Of a stretch of 48,136 nt of DNA, positions 14,690-23,334 are shown piece by piece (the stretch's first letter is position 1; each line of letters opens with the position of its first letter). The notes under the pieces are model-generated. The model had not been told where the DNA came from, searched no databases, and saw only the letters and a program-made list of their open reading frames with translations. The DNA is from CAZWDL01 sp964632995 (GTDB lineage Bacteria; Bacteroidota; Bacteroidia; Chitinophagales; Saprospiraceae), in NCBI GenBank assembly GCA_964632995.1, contig CAZWDL010000048.1:1-48136 (forward strand), written 5' to 3'. A program made the translations under genes and the position numbers.

Positions 14690-16285
14690 ATGAGTAAGTT
14701 GTACGTATTACTTTGCACTATGCTATGGGGAGCCCTGATCAGTGCTCAAAACGGCGGGGGAAATTTCTATAAGATCGATGAAGTGGCTGAAATCCACATT
14801 TATTTTGAAGCCCCGAACTGGATGGAAAAGCTCGATTCTCTGAAACAGATGGGGCACGATGACCGCTTGCCGGGAGATGTCTTCGTCAACGGCGTTCGAT
14901 ACGAAGAGGTGGGCGTACGGTACAAGGGTAACAGTTCCTTTAACAGTGTCAGTAAAGATGACGAAGCCAAGCTTCCGCTGAATATCAAACTGGATTACAA
15001 AGACAAGGAGCAGACCCTGCCCGGAGGAGTGGAGACTTTGAAATTGTCTAACGTATTCCGAGACCCGAGCTTTCTGCGCGAAGTGCTCTCCTACGATATC
15101 GCCCGTCAGTACATGCCTGCTCCCCGGGCTAATTTCGCAAAGGTCTTCGTTAATGATGAATACCTCGGTTTTTATAACAGTACCGAATCAGTAGACAAAA
15201 AATTCCTGCTGAAGCACTACGGTAATTCCTCCGGAACGCTGGTTAAATGTGATCCCAACTGGGAATTTCCCGAGCAGAAACAATGCCCCCATGGAGATCA
15301 CGCTTCCCTGGAATATCTCGGAGAGGACTCCACCTGCTACATGGGGCTTTACGAAATGAAGTCCGATAACGGCTGGAAAGACCTTATCGGTTTGACCCAG
15401 GTTCTCCATGAAGCGCCCGACAGCCTGGAAAAATTCCTCGATGTGGATCAGGTGCTCTGGATGCTGGCTTTTAATAACGTCTTGGTCAACCTGGACAGTT
15501 ACAGCGGCATGCTTTGCCACAATTACTATCTGTACCGCGATACTTTTGGGGTATTCCACCCCGTCGTATGGGATATGAATTTGTCATTCGGAGCCTTTCG
15601 CTATTCGGAAAAGGGAAGTAACCTGAGCAATGAGCAAATGCAGGAGCTCAGCCCCTTCCTGCACTATCGTAACGAAAAGCGGCCACTGATCAATAAATTG
15701 CTGTCAAACAGCCTTTACCGCAAAATTTATTTAACGCATATTCGCACTATCCTGCAGGAGAATTTTACCGAGGACCAATACCTGGAAAAAGCAAGAGCTA
15801 TTCAGGAAGTGATTGCTCCATTCGTGGAATCAGATCCCAACCGGCTCTACCGCCTGGAAACTTTCCGGGAAAATCTGGATACAACAACTCTTATTGACGA
15901 TCAAGCTATCATCGGTATTACCGAGCTCATGGAAAAGCGGACCGAATACCTCATGCAGCATCCGCTTATCGTCAAGGAACCGCCTTTGATTTCAGCCGTC
16001 CAACATGAAAAGACCAAAGATAAGGTGCGGATCAGCGCCAACGTTCAGCAAGCCGAAACGGTCTGGCTCTGCTACCGCTATGCCGGCCGGTCTAACTTCA
16101 AGCGAATTCAAATGGCGGGAGGCAGCCTCGAGGCCGATCAGGCGATCCGCTGGGAAGCGATGGTCGATAACCGGCCCGGAATACAGTATTACATCGCCGC
16201 GGAAGGGGAGCGGGCGGCCGCCCTTTCGCCTGAGCGAGCCTCCCTCATATTCTACGAGGTGGATGAACCGACTTCTCAGAAGTAG
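14690..16285 (+). CDS. CotH-family protein, second of a tandem pair
   Basis: 531 aa from ATG 14690, preferred over an in-frame GTG at 14597 because it gives a signal peptide (MSKLYVLLCTMLWGALISAQ). The architecture is the same as the preceding gene: RDPSFLREVLSYDIARQYMP, RANFAKVFVNDEYLGFYNSTE, LAFNNVLVNLDSYSG with Asp269, and NYYLYRDTFGVFHPVVWDMN. The two are clear tandem duplicates that have diverged strongly. This copy keeps the acidic residue expected in the active site and so is the better kinase candidate; WDMN has Asn where many members have a second Asp. The sbcD gene follows 36 nt downstream but is functionally unrelated. Confidence 0.85.
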   Translation: MSKLYVLLCTMLWGALISAQNGGGNFYKIDEVAEIHIYFEAPNWMEKLDSLKQMGHDDRLPGDVFVNGVRYEEVGVRYKGNSSFNSVSKDDEAKLPLNIKLDYKDKEQTLPGGVETLKLSNVFRDPSFLREVLSYDIARQYMPAPRANFAKVFVNDEYLGFYNSTESVDKKFLLKHYGNSSGTLVKCDPNWEFPEQKQCPHGDHASLEYLGEDSTCYMGLYEMKSDNGWKDLIGLTQVLHEAPDSLEKFLDVDQVLWMLAFNNVLVNLDSYSGMLCHNYYLYRDTFGVFHPVVWDMNLSFGAFRYSEKGSNLSNEQMQELSPFLHYRNEKRPLINKLLSNSLYRKIYLTHIRTILQENFTEDQYLEKARAIQEVIAPFVESDPNRLYRLETFRENLDTTTLIDDQAIIGITELMEKRTEYLMQHPLIVKEPPLISAVQHEKTKDKVRISANVQQAETVWLCYRYAGRSNFKRIQMAGGSLEADQAIRWEAMVDNRPGIQYYIAAEGERAAALSPERASLIFYEVDEPTSQK

Positions 16286-16321
16286 TTTATATCCCGATCA
16301 CCAATAACCAATCACGCAAAT

Positions 16322-17545
16322 ATGCGCATTCTACACACGTCTGACTGGCACCTGGGGCAGAAGCTGTTGTTTAATGATCGTGAGCAGGAGCATCAACTGG
16401 CGTTAGACTGGCTGCGGCAGGTCATTGCGGAACAGGAAGTGGATGTGCTGGTAATAGCCGGCGACATTTTTGATATCGGGAATCCTCCTAACTACGCTCG
16501 GCGCATGTATTATGGGTTTCTCACCGGTTTGCTACCTACCACTTGCCGCCATGTGGTTATCACCGGAGGTAATCACGATTCTCCATCCATGCTGGAGGCG
16601 CCGCAGCAATTGCTCTATGCACTCAACATGCACGTAGTAGGCTCGGCGCCTGAGGAGAAGTCATCTGTCTTACTGGAGCTTAAAAATGAAAAAGGAAAGC
16701 TGGAAGCCGTGGTGGCCGCCGTGCCCTTTCTTCGCGACCGCGATCTGCGTTTCGCTGTGGCTGGTGAAACCGGTTCCGAACGCATCAGTCGTATTCAGGA
16801 AGGCATCCGTCGGTACTACCGGGAGATGGGATCCCTGGCAGAGGCCTATGGCAAAGCAAACGTTCCTGTCCTGGCTACCGGGCATCTTTATGCAAAAGGA
16901 GCCCAGGTCTCCGCCAAACAGGACAATATCTATATCGGCGATAAGGAAAATATCGACGCCTCGGAATTCCCTGCCGTATTCGACTACGTAGCGCTGGGGC
17001 ACCTGCACCGGCCCCAAACCGTGGGCGGCCGCGACACGGTGCGCTATTCCGGGTCTTTGATTCCGCTTTCTTTCTCGGAGACCAGGGATGACAAAGGGGT
17101 CTTCCTGATCGATTTTGATAAAAAAGACCTTCGGGAAATTACTTTTCTGCCGGCGCCGACTTTCCGCCGCCTGAAAACTATAGAAGGGGATCTGGAAAAA
17201 GTAAAGCAATCCCTGCGTCGCTTTAGTGCACATAAGGAGCGACATCTGCAACCCTGGGTGGAGGTGATCGTAGAAACGGAAGAAATTATCCCGCAACTCG
17301 ATGTTCTGCTCCGGGAGTTCACCGCCGATATGGACCTGGACCTGGTCAAAATCAGGCTGCAGCGCAGTCGCTACGCTTCCCTGGACCAACAGGAAGCAAC
17401 CGAAACGAATCTTTATGACATGAGCGCCCTGGAGGTGTTTCGTAAAAAATGCGACAGCTACGGAAGCCCTCCGGAAGAAATGGAACAGTTGGAAAGTACT
17501 TTCCTGGAACTGCAGGACTGGATGAATAGTAGGCCAGAGGAGTAA
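16322..17545 (+). CDS. sbcD: exonuclease subunit SbcD (Mre11-type nuclease)
   Basis: 407 aa. All five metallophosphoesterase motifs are visible: LHTSDWHLGQ (residues 4-13), AGDIFD, ITGGNHDSP, ATGHLYAKG and VALGHLHRPQ. The C-terminal third (about 290-407) is the capping/SbcC-binding part. SbcD with SbcC forms the Mre11-Rad50-type complex that processes DNA ends and cleaves hairpins, an activity relevant to a genome as rich in palindromes as this one. The sbcC gene starts 55 nt downstream in the same direction, the usual operon order. Length is normal. Confidence 0.96.
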   Translation: MRILHTSDWHLGQKLLFNDREQEHQLALDWLRQVIAEQEVDVLVIAGDIFDIGNPPNYARRMYYGFLTGLLPTTCRHVVITGGNHDSPSMLEAPQQLLYALNMHVVGSAPEEKSSVLLELKNEKGKLEAVVAAVPFLRDRDLRFAVAGETGSERISRIQEGIRRYYREMGSLAEAYGKANVPVLATGHLYAKGAQVSAKQDNIYIGDKENIDASEFPAVFDYVALGHLHRPQTVGGRDTVRYSGSLIPLSFSETRDDKGVFLIDFDKKDLREITFLPAPTFRRLKTIEGDLEKVKQSLRRFSAHKERHLQPWVEVIVETEEIIPQLDVLLREFTADMDLDLVKIRLQRSRYASLDQQEATETNLYDMSALEVFRKKCDSYGSPPEEMEQLESTFLELQDWMNSRPEE

Positions 17546-17600
17546 GCACCGTTTAAAATAAACCTGTGGGTGGAGTTGTTTTTGAGCACTACTAAAGATC

Positions 17601-20600
17601 ATGAGAATACGTAAAGTCAACATTAAAAACCTCAATTCACTGCGCCTGTCGAGCAGTATTGCTTTTGTGGAAGCTCCCCTTCGCGACACCGGGCTGTTCG
17701 CCATCACCGGCGATACGGGGGCCGGAAAGACCACTATCCTCGACGCCATGACCCTGGCACTGTACGGCCGCGTACACCGCAATAAGGATGTGCAGGAGGT
17801 CATGTCTTACGGCGCCGCCGAAAGTCTGGCAGAGGTGGAGTTCGACAATGGTCAGGAGCGTTACCTGGCCCGCTGGATGTTGTGGCGGGCGCACAATAAG
17901 CCTGAAGGGAATATACAGCCGGCAAGACGGGAGATCGCCCGCTGGAATCCGGAAACGGAGTCCTTTGATCTCATCGCGGAACGGGTGCGCGAAGCCGATG
18001 AGCTCATTGAAGAACTTACGGGGCTGGATTACGATCGCTTCACGCGCTCCGTACTACTGGCGCAGGGGGATTTTGCGGCTTTCCTGCAGGCTTCCGAAAG
18101 AGAGCGCAGTGATCTGCTGGAGCGCATCACCGGTACGGAAATATACACCCGCCTGTCAAAGTCAGCCTACGAACGCAGCAAGCTGGAACAACAGCAACTG
18201 GAAAATCTGCAACAGCAGCGCAACGTACTGGAAATCCTGGACGAAGCCGAGGTGGAGGAATTGGAAAAGGATTTGGAAGAGCGACAATCGGCTATTCGCA
18301 ATAAAAGAAAAGTACTCGCCGGACAGCGCGACGACCTGTTGTGGCTGCAGCGAAGAAAGGAACTGGAAAAAAGGGTGGCTACGCTGCGGGCCGACCTGGA
18401 AAAAGTAGAGTCGGAAAAAATCGCCCGTGCCCCGCAGTTGCAGCGCCTGGAACAGTACGAACGGGTGCGTCCCTTCGAAACCCGGCTCAACCGGCTCGAC
18501 GATTTGCTCAGCAGCCTGGAGGAACTCGAGAAGGAAGCGGAAACTTTGCAAACCGCTTTGCAGGAAGCAGAAGAAAGTATTGAAAAAGCCGGCCGGCAAG
18601 CCCGGGAACGCAAAAAAAACCTGGAAGAAAAACGCCGGGCACTCAGCCGTCAGCAGGCCGTTTTTGAACAGGTTATCCAACTGGATACCTCTATTCGGGA
18701 AAAAGAAAAACCCCTGGAAAAACTGCGCCGGGATACCCATAGCCGGGAAGAGGAACTGGACAAAATCCGCCAGGCGCTGGAAAAAAACCTGGAACGCCGG
18801 AAAACACTCGAGCAAGAGCAGCAGGCCGTCGGCGACTGGTTGTCCGGAAAAGCCTATCTGCGTTCCCTGCAGGACGACTTCTCCGGCATGGAGCAGCTCG
18901 CTATGCGTTGGCGGGAAAAACAGGCGGAAGCCGAACGTTTCTCTTCTCAATCGGAAATCCTGACCAAAGCCCTGGAAAAGAAAAGAAAGCAGGTGGAACG
19001 ACTGGAGCAGGAATACCTCGAGGTGCAGGAAACGCTGGAGAAACTTCAATCCGATTTTCAACAACAGCTGCCGTCTAACTACGCGTCCGGGCGTTCGGAA
19101 TTACTGGAACTCCTCGCCGGAGAAATAGAACAGCTCAGCCTTCGTCGCGAAGGACTGCGGCAGATACTCAACCTGAGCAAAGAGTATCAGGAACTGCTTC
19201 GCCGGCAGGATCGCCACGAGGCGGAGCTGGAAGATCTCACCGGACAGGACCTGGCCCTGAATAAAGTGCTGATGACCGCCGTGGAAGTGATGGAAGATCT
19301 CGACCAGCGCCTGAATTACCAACAGGAGATCTACCGCCAACAACAAATGATCGCCAACTACGAAAAGGATCGTCAACAACTTGAAGAGGGGGAACCTTGC
19401 CCGCTGTGCTTCTCCCGGGAGCACCCTTTCCGGGAAAAAGAGGTCGTGCCCTTCGTCGATCAGGCAAAACGCGACCTGGAGCGCATCCTCCGTCAAAAGG
19501 AAGCTGCGCAACAGCGGTACCAGAAGCTGCTGAGGGAGCACGACGAGATATCCCTGAAGATCAGACAACTGGTGGGGGATGAAAAAGAACGGAAGGGCCG
19601 GCATCATGAATTGCAAGAACAAATAGAACAGTACGAAGCCCGGATCGTCGAATCCATCCCCCTCCTGGGAAAAGAGCTGCTGGCGATCAGCCACACAGAG
19701 CTGCTTGGAAAAAAACTGCAGGAGACCGAACAGCTGATCTCGTCCAAACGCCAAGGCAGGAATCAGTTGCAGGAATTGAACAAAAAGCTGGAAAAACAGG
19801 AAAAGCGCTGCCAAACCCTGCGCGAATCCCTGGCCGAACAGCGCATGGCGCTGCAACTGGAAGAAAAAGAACTGAAAAACAAGCATTCTATGGCCGGCAG
19901 CAGCCGGGAAGAAGCGAAAAAGGCAAAAAAGGAACTAAAAGCAGCCTTGTCAGATTATCCCTATGAGGTTGATGGGGTGGAGGACCTTCAGGAACTCACT
20001 GCCGAATTGCGCCGCGAAAAAGACGCCTTCTTTGCCAAAGAAAAGCAAGGCCGTCAAATTGAAGAGGAATTTAATCTTAAGAAGCAGGAAGCGGCCAGAG
20101 ACCGGCAGGAAATAGCGCGCTTGGAGGAACAGCTGCAAAAGGCCAGGACGGAGATGGAGGAAGGACTGTCAGAGCTCAAATCCCAACAGCACGAACGACG
20201 GAAACTGTTCGGCGATCGCGATCCCCGGCAAGAAAGAGAGGCATTGTACAAAGAGGTGGAAACAATGGAGCAAGTACTGGCGGAATCGGAAAAATTCCTG
20301 AAAAAGATAGAACGGGAACAGCAACGCCTCCAAACGCTGTTAAAACAAAAGCGGGAGGACCGGCTCAAGAACCGGGAGCAGTCGGAAAAGCTGAAAAAGG
20401 CCTTGCGCCAATCTGCCCGGCAATCGGGAATCGGCGCCCTGGAGGAACTGCGGGCCGCCCTGCTCAGCAACGAGGAGCGGGAAACCCTGGAACGGCAGCG
20501 CAAAGAACTGGAAAAGCGGGAGCTGGAAACCCGAAGAGCCCTGCAGGAGCGGGAGAAGGAACTGGAACAACACACCCGGAAAGAGCCGGTCACCGACTCC

Positions 20601-21263
20601 GAAGCGCAACTGCAAGGCCTTATCGAAAAGCTGGAGCAGGAATTGGAGCAAATGCAGCAGGACAGCGGAGCACTACGCGAACGTCTTAAGGCCAATGAGG
20701 CACGGCAAAAGCGGGCCGCAGCACTGATTGAGGATATCGAAGCTCAGCGACAGGAATATCTACGCTGGGCAAAACTCAGCGATATCATCGGCGCCGCCGA
20801 CGGTAAAAAATTCCGGGTGTATGCCCAGGGACTGACGCTGAGCCGGCTGGTTCGCCTGGCGAACAGTCACCTGCAACACCTCAACGGACGCTATGTCATC
20901 CGAAAACGCAATGAGGAGGACCTGGGCATCGAAATCGTCGATACCTTTCAGGCTGATAACTGCCGCTCCATGAATACCTTGTCGGGAGGCGAAAGCTTCC
21001 TGGTCAGCCTGGCCCTGGCCCTGGGATTGTCCGACCTGGCCGGGCAGCAAACGAACATCCGCTCCCTGTTCATCGACGAAGGCTTCGGCAGCCTGGATGA
21101 GAATAGCCTCGACCTGGCTATCTCTACCCTGGAGAACCTGCAAGCCGGAGGTAAAACCATCGGCATCATTTCTCATGTCAAGGAATTGAAAGAGCGAATT
21201 GCTGTGCAAATACAGGTGAAAAAGAAGGGAAGCGGCTTTAGTGAAATTGAGATCGTGGGTTAA
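17601..21263 (+). CDS. sbcC: exonuclease subunit SbcC (Rad50-type SMC ATPase)
   Basis: 1220 aa. Walker A is ITGDTGAGKTTILDAM (P-loop at residues 37-45), with the Q-loop in LLAQGDFAAFLQAS (about 150-163). Two very long Glu/Lys/Arg-rich coiled coils flank the zinc hook CPLC (C600, C603). The ABC signature LSGGESFLVSLALALGLSDL and Walker B SLFIDEGFGSLDE sit near the C-terminus, followed by the His-switch region IGIISHVKELKERI. It forms the ATP-driven clamp with SbcD and resects or cleaves blocked and hairpin DNA ends. It is complete, with no frameshift. Confidence 0.96.
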   Translation: MRIRKVNIKNLNSLRLSSSIAFVEAPLRDTGLFAITGDTGAGKTTILDAMTLALYGRVHRNKDVQEVMSYGAAESLAEVEFDNGQERYLARWMLWRAHNKPEGNIQPARREIARWNPETESFDLIAERVREADELIEELTGLDYDRFTRSVLLAQGDFAAFLQASERERSDLLERITGTEIYTRLSKSAYERSKLEQQQLENLQQQRNVLEILDEAEVEELEKDLEERQSAIRNKRKVLAGQRDDLLWLQRRKELEKRVATLRADLEKVESEKIARAPQLQRLEQYERVRPFETRLNRLDDLLSSLEELEKEAETLQTALQEAEESIEKAGRQARERKKNLEEKRRALSRQQAVFEQVIQLDTSIREKEKPLEKLRRDTHSREEELDKIRQALEKNLERRKTLEQEQQAVGDWLSGKAYLRSLQDDFSGMEQLAMRWREKQAEAERFSSQSEILTKALEKKRKQVERLEQEYLEVQETLEKLQSDFQQQLPSNYASGRSELLELLAGEIEQLSLRREGLRQILNLSKEYQELLRRQDRHEAELEDLTGQDLALNKVLMTAVEVMEDLDQRLNYQQEIYRQQQMIANYEKDRQQLEEGEPCPLCFSREHPFREKEVVPFVDQAKRDLERILRQKEAAQQRYQKLLREHDEISLKIRQLVGDEKERKGRHHELQEQIEQYEARIVESIPLLGKELLAISHTELLGKKLQETEQLISSKRQGRNQLQELNKKLEKQEKRCQTLRESLAEQRMALQLEEKELKNKHSMAGSSREEAKKAKKELKAALSDYPYEVDGVEDLQELTAELRREKDAFFAKEKQGRQIEEEFNLKKQEAARDRQEIARLEEQLQKARTEMEEGLSELKSQQHERRKLFGDRDPRQEREALYKEVETMEQVLAESEKFLKKIEREQQRLQTLLKQKREDRLKNREQSEKLKKALRQSARQSGIGALEELRAALLSNEERETLERQRKELEKRELETRRALQEREKELEQHTRKEPVTDSEAQLQGLIEKLEQELEQMQQDSGALRERLKANEARQKRAAALIEDIEAQRQEYLRWAKLSDIIGAADGKKFRVYAQGLTLSRLVRLANSHLQHLNGRYVIRKRNEEDLGIEIVDTFQADNCRSMNTLSGGESFLVSLALALGLSDLAGQQTNIRSLFIDEGFGSLDENSLDLAISTLENLQAGGKTIGIISHVKELKERIAVQIQVKKKGSGFSEIEIVG

Positions 21264-21370
21264 TTGGCTGTTATTATCGATATACTGTCCGGCTAAATCG
21301 ATTTTTGACACCTTTATTGCCCCTTTTTGTGTTATTTTGTAAGATAATCTTTTAAATTACTGGAAAGACC

Positions 21371-21922
21371 ATGAAAAAAAAGCTAAAAGCGCTTTTTGGA
21401 ACACATCACAATCTGGATGAAAAAAGTATTGATTTTCTGACAAGGGCTCTCGAAAAAAATAATTTACCAGGTTTCGATTATATTGAATTCAAACAATCTT
21501 TGGGCGCCCTCAGGGAAATGGATATCGAGGAACCGACCGCTATGCGCTCGGCCTACGCCACCGCCTCAACCGTCGGACTAACCAAGGAAAAACTGCTGAA
21601 AACGGCTGAACACTATAAGCAGGTGCTCAGTAATGAAAAAAAACAGTTTGACGCAGCGCTGGAAAAGCAAATTCAGCAGAAGGTCAAGTCTAAGGAACAG
21701 GAAATCGAAAAGCTGAAAAAACAGGTAGAAGAATACAAAGCTAAGATAGAAGAGCTTCAGGAAAAAATTGACCGCGGTCAGTCAACTATCGATCATGCGG
21801 ACGAACACATCAATGAAGCTAAAAACAAAATCCTGTCAACGAAGGAGAACTTTGAACACACCTGGCAAAGCATCCGTAACGAAATAGACAAGGATATTGA
21901 AAATATCGAAAAATATTTGTAA
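21371..21922 (+). CDS. coiled-coil protein of unknown function, partner of the PspA-like gene
   Basis: 183 aa, no signal or membrane segment. Residues 1-70 are a small globular part (KSIDFLTRALEKNNLPGFDYIEFKQSL, GALREMDIEEPTAMRSAYATAS). Residues about 75-155 form a long heptad-rich coiled coil (KQIQQKVKSKEQEIEKLKKQ, VEEYKAKIEELQEKI), and the end is again helical. It starts 107 nt after sbcC and is followed by the PspA-like membrane gene after 33 nt, with a strong terminator only after that gene. The two are thus a likely operon and may bind each other through coiled coils. No known family recognised. Confidence 0.75.
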   Translation: MKKKLKALFGTHHNLDEKSIDFLTRALEKNNLPGFDYIEFKQSLGALREMDIEEPTAMRSAYATASTVGLTKEKLLKTAEHYKQVLSNEKKQFDAALEKQIQQKVKSKEQEIEKLKKQVEEYKAKIEELQEKIDRGQSTIDHADEHINEAKNKILSTKENFEHTWQSIRNEIDKDIENIEKYL

Positions 21923-21955
21923 ACTCCGAGATCAATCTCGCAAATTGAATACTAT

Positions 21956-22990
21956 ATGACTGATTCCGTTAATTTTGATAACCCGCAAGGGAAGAGCAAA
22001 TCGTTCTGGAAACGTCCGGAAGGTGTTACCGGAGCCATCTTCATGCTTGCCCTGCTGGCAGGAGGTGGGTACCTGCTCTACCTGGCGCTGCCGGCCTTGA
22101 TATCGCTGGCCTCCAACGTCCTCTACCTGAGCCTGATCCTGATGGCCATCGCCGCCGTCGTTTATGTGGTGCTGGATCCCAAAATGCGCAACCTGGTCTG
22201 GTACATGTACAAAAGCGTGATGCGCTGGATTACCGGCCTGTTCGTTCAGATCGATCCGGTGGGTATCCTCAAAAGCTATGTCGAGGACCTGGAAGACAAT
22301 CTGATCAAGATGCGCAAGCAGATCGGAGCGATCCGAGGGCAAATGCGTAAGCTGCAGAGCCTGATGGAGAAAAACAGCGAGGAGATTGAGAACCACATGA
22401 AGCTGGCCGGCGCCGCCCGCGATGCCGGTAAGGATAAGCAAATGCTACTCTCCAGCCGTAAGGCGGCGCGCCTTAAGGATACCAACGAAAAGTACCTGAC
22501 CCTCCATAAAAAAATGGAGGTGCTTTACCGCATCCTGAATAAAATGCACCAGAACTCTGAAATCCTTCTCGAAGATACCAAGGATCAGGTCAAACTGAAA
22601 GAACAGGAACGCAAAGCTATCCGCGCTTCTCACTCCGCTATGAAATCAGCTATGAGCGTGATTAGCGGCGATCCCGATAAGCGGGCTATGTTCGATGCCG
22701 CTATGGAAGCCATCGCCGATGATGTCGCTAATAAAGTCGGTGAGATGGAACGCTTCATGGAAATGTCCTCCAGCATCATGGATTCGGTAGACCTGCAAAA
22801 CGGGGTCTTCGCCGATGAAGGAATGAAAATGCTGGAAGAATGGGAGGAAAAAAGCACCCTGATGCTCATGGAGGGAACTTCTTCCTCCGCAGACACACTC
22901 GATCTGAACGAGTCCTTCTCCCGGCCGGAAAAAGAAAAACAACGCAATACCAAAACCGGGAGCAATTCCTATGATAATCTCTTCGACTGA
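21956..22990 (+). CDS. membrane-anchored PspA/IM30-like coiled-coil protein
   Basis: 344 aa. A short polar N-terminus is followed by two hydrophobic helices (residues about 25-45 and 48-70). Then comes a long charged helical region starting IDPVGILKSYVEDLEDNLIK, with the spacing seen at the start of PspA/Vipp1 helices alpha1-alpha2. MSVISGDPDKRAMFDAAMEA and the later helices continue the ESCRT-III-like pattern; the last 40 residues are disordered and polar. Classical PspA proteins are peripheral membrane proteins that stabilise damaged membranes and have no transmembrane anchor. Here the core seems tethered. PspA homology is judged by pattern, so it should be treated as tentative. Confidence 0.65.
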   Translation: MTDSVNFDNPQGKSKSFWKRPEGVTGAIFMLALLAGGGYLLYLALPALISLASNVLYLSLILMAIAAVVYVVLDPKMRNLVWYMYKSVMRWITGLFVQIDPVGILKSYVEDLEDNLIKMRKQIGAIRGQMRKLQSLMEKNSEEIENHMKLAGAARDAGKDKQMLLSSRKAARLKDTNEKYLTLHKKMEVLYRILNKMHQNSEILLEDTKDQVKLKEQERKAIRASHSAMKSAMSVISGDPDKRAMFDAAMEAIADDVANKVGEMERFMEMSSSIMDSVDLQNGVFADEGMKMLEEWEEKSTLMLMEGTSSSADTLDLNESFSRPEKEKQRNTKTGSNSYDNLFD

Positions 22991-23013
22991 TTAGAGCACG
23001 CCCGATCAATTGT

Positions 23014-23057
23014 AACAAAGCCGGCCATCGAAGGAGCCTTCGATGGCCGGCTTTGTT
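23014..23057. terminator. strong palindromic terminator after the PspA-like gene
   Basis: 21-nt arms AACAAAGCCGGCCATCGAAGG (23014-23034) less its last base, and the exact inverse at 23037-23057, form a nearly uninterrupted hairpin that ends in TTTGTT on the plus strand and has A-rich/T-rich ends on both strands. Confidence 0.75.
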
Positions 23058-23149
23058 ATCTGTCGTATCGCTAAGCTCAAATATCGAAGCGTTTTGAAAG
23101 ACCTTGAATTTTCACAAGATTTCTTAGTAAAAAAGTCCTTCGGTTTTTA

Positions 23150-23157
23150 TATATTTG
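23150..23157 (+). promoter_or_regulatory. candidate -7 element for the OmpA-family gene
   Basis: TATATTTG fits TAnnTTTG exactly, in the AT-rich centre of the 277-nt gap 23058-23334. It would give a leader of about 170 nt. No clear -33 TTTG is visible. The rest of the gap shows nothing I can name. Confidence 0.35.
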
Positions 23158-23334
23158 TATTTAACTCTTTCCATACCTTATTTGCAGGCAGCCAACCTGC
23201 CATGAGCTACGCTATTTACTTACTCATTCTAACGGATAGGTTCTCCAGTTCGACTGCATCCCTTCAACGGTGCTGGGGTATTCCTAATCGCTTGTGTATT
23301 AAACCTCAACATACTATTAGAAAATACAGTACTT

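Noticed and set aside
18162..19064. Phe/Leu-rich minus-strand frame opposite sbcC
   Set aside because: It is the complement of Lys/Glu-rich coiled-coil codons and not a membrane protein gene. The same applies to the minus-strand frames at 19101-19886 and 20054-20695.
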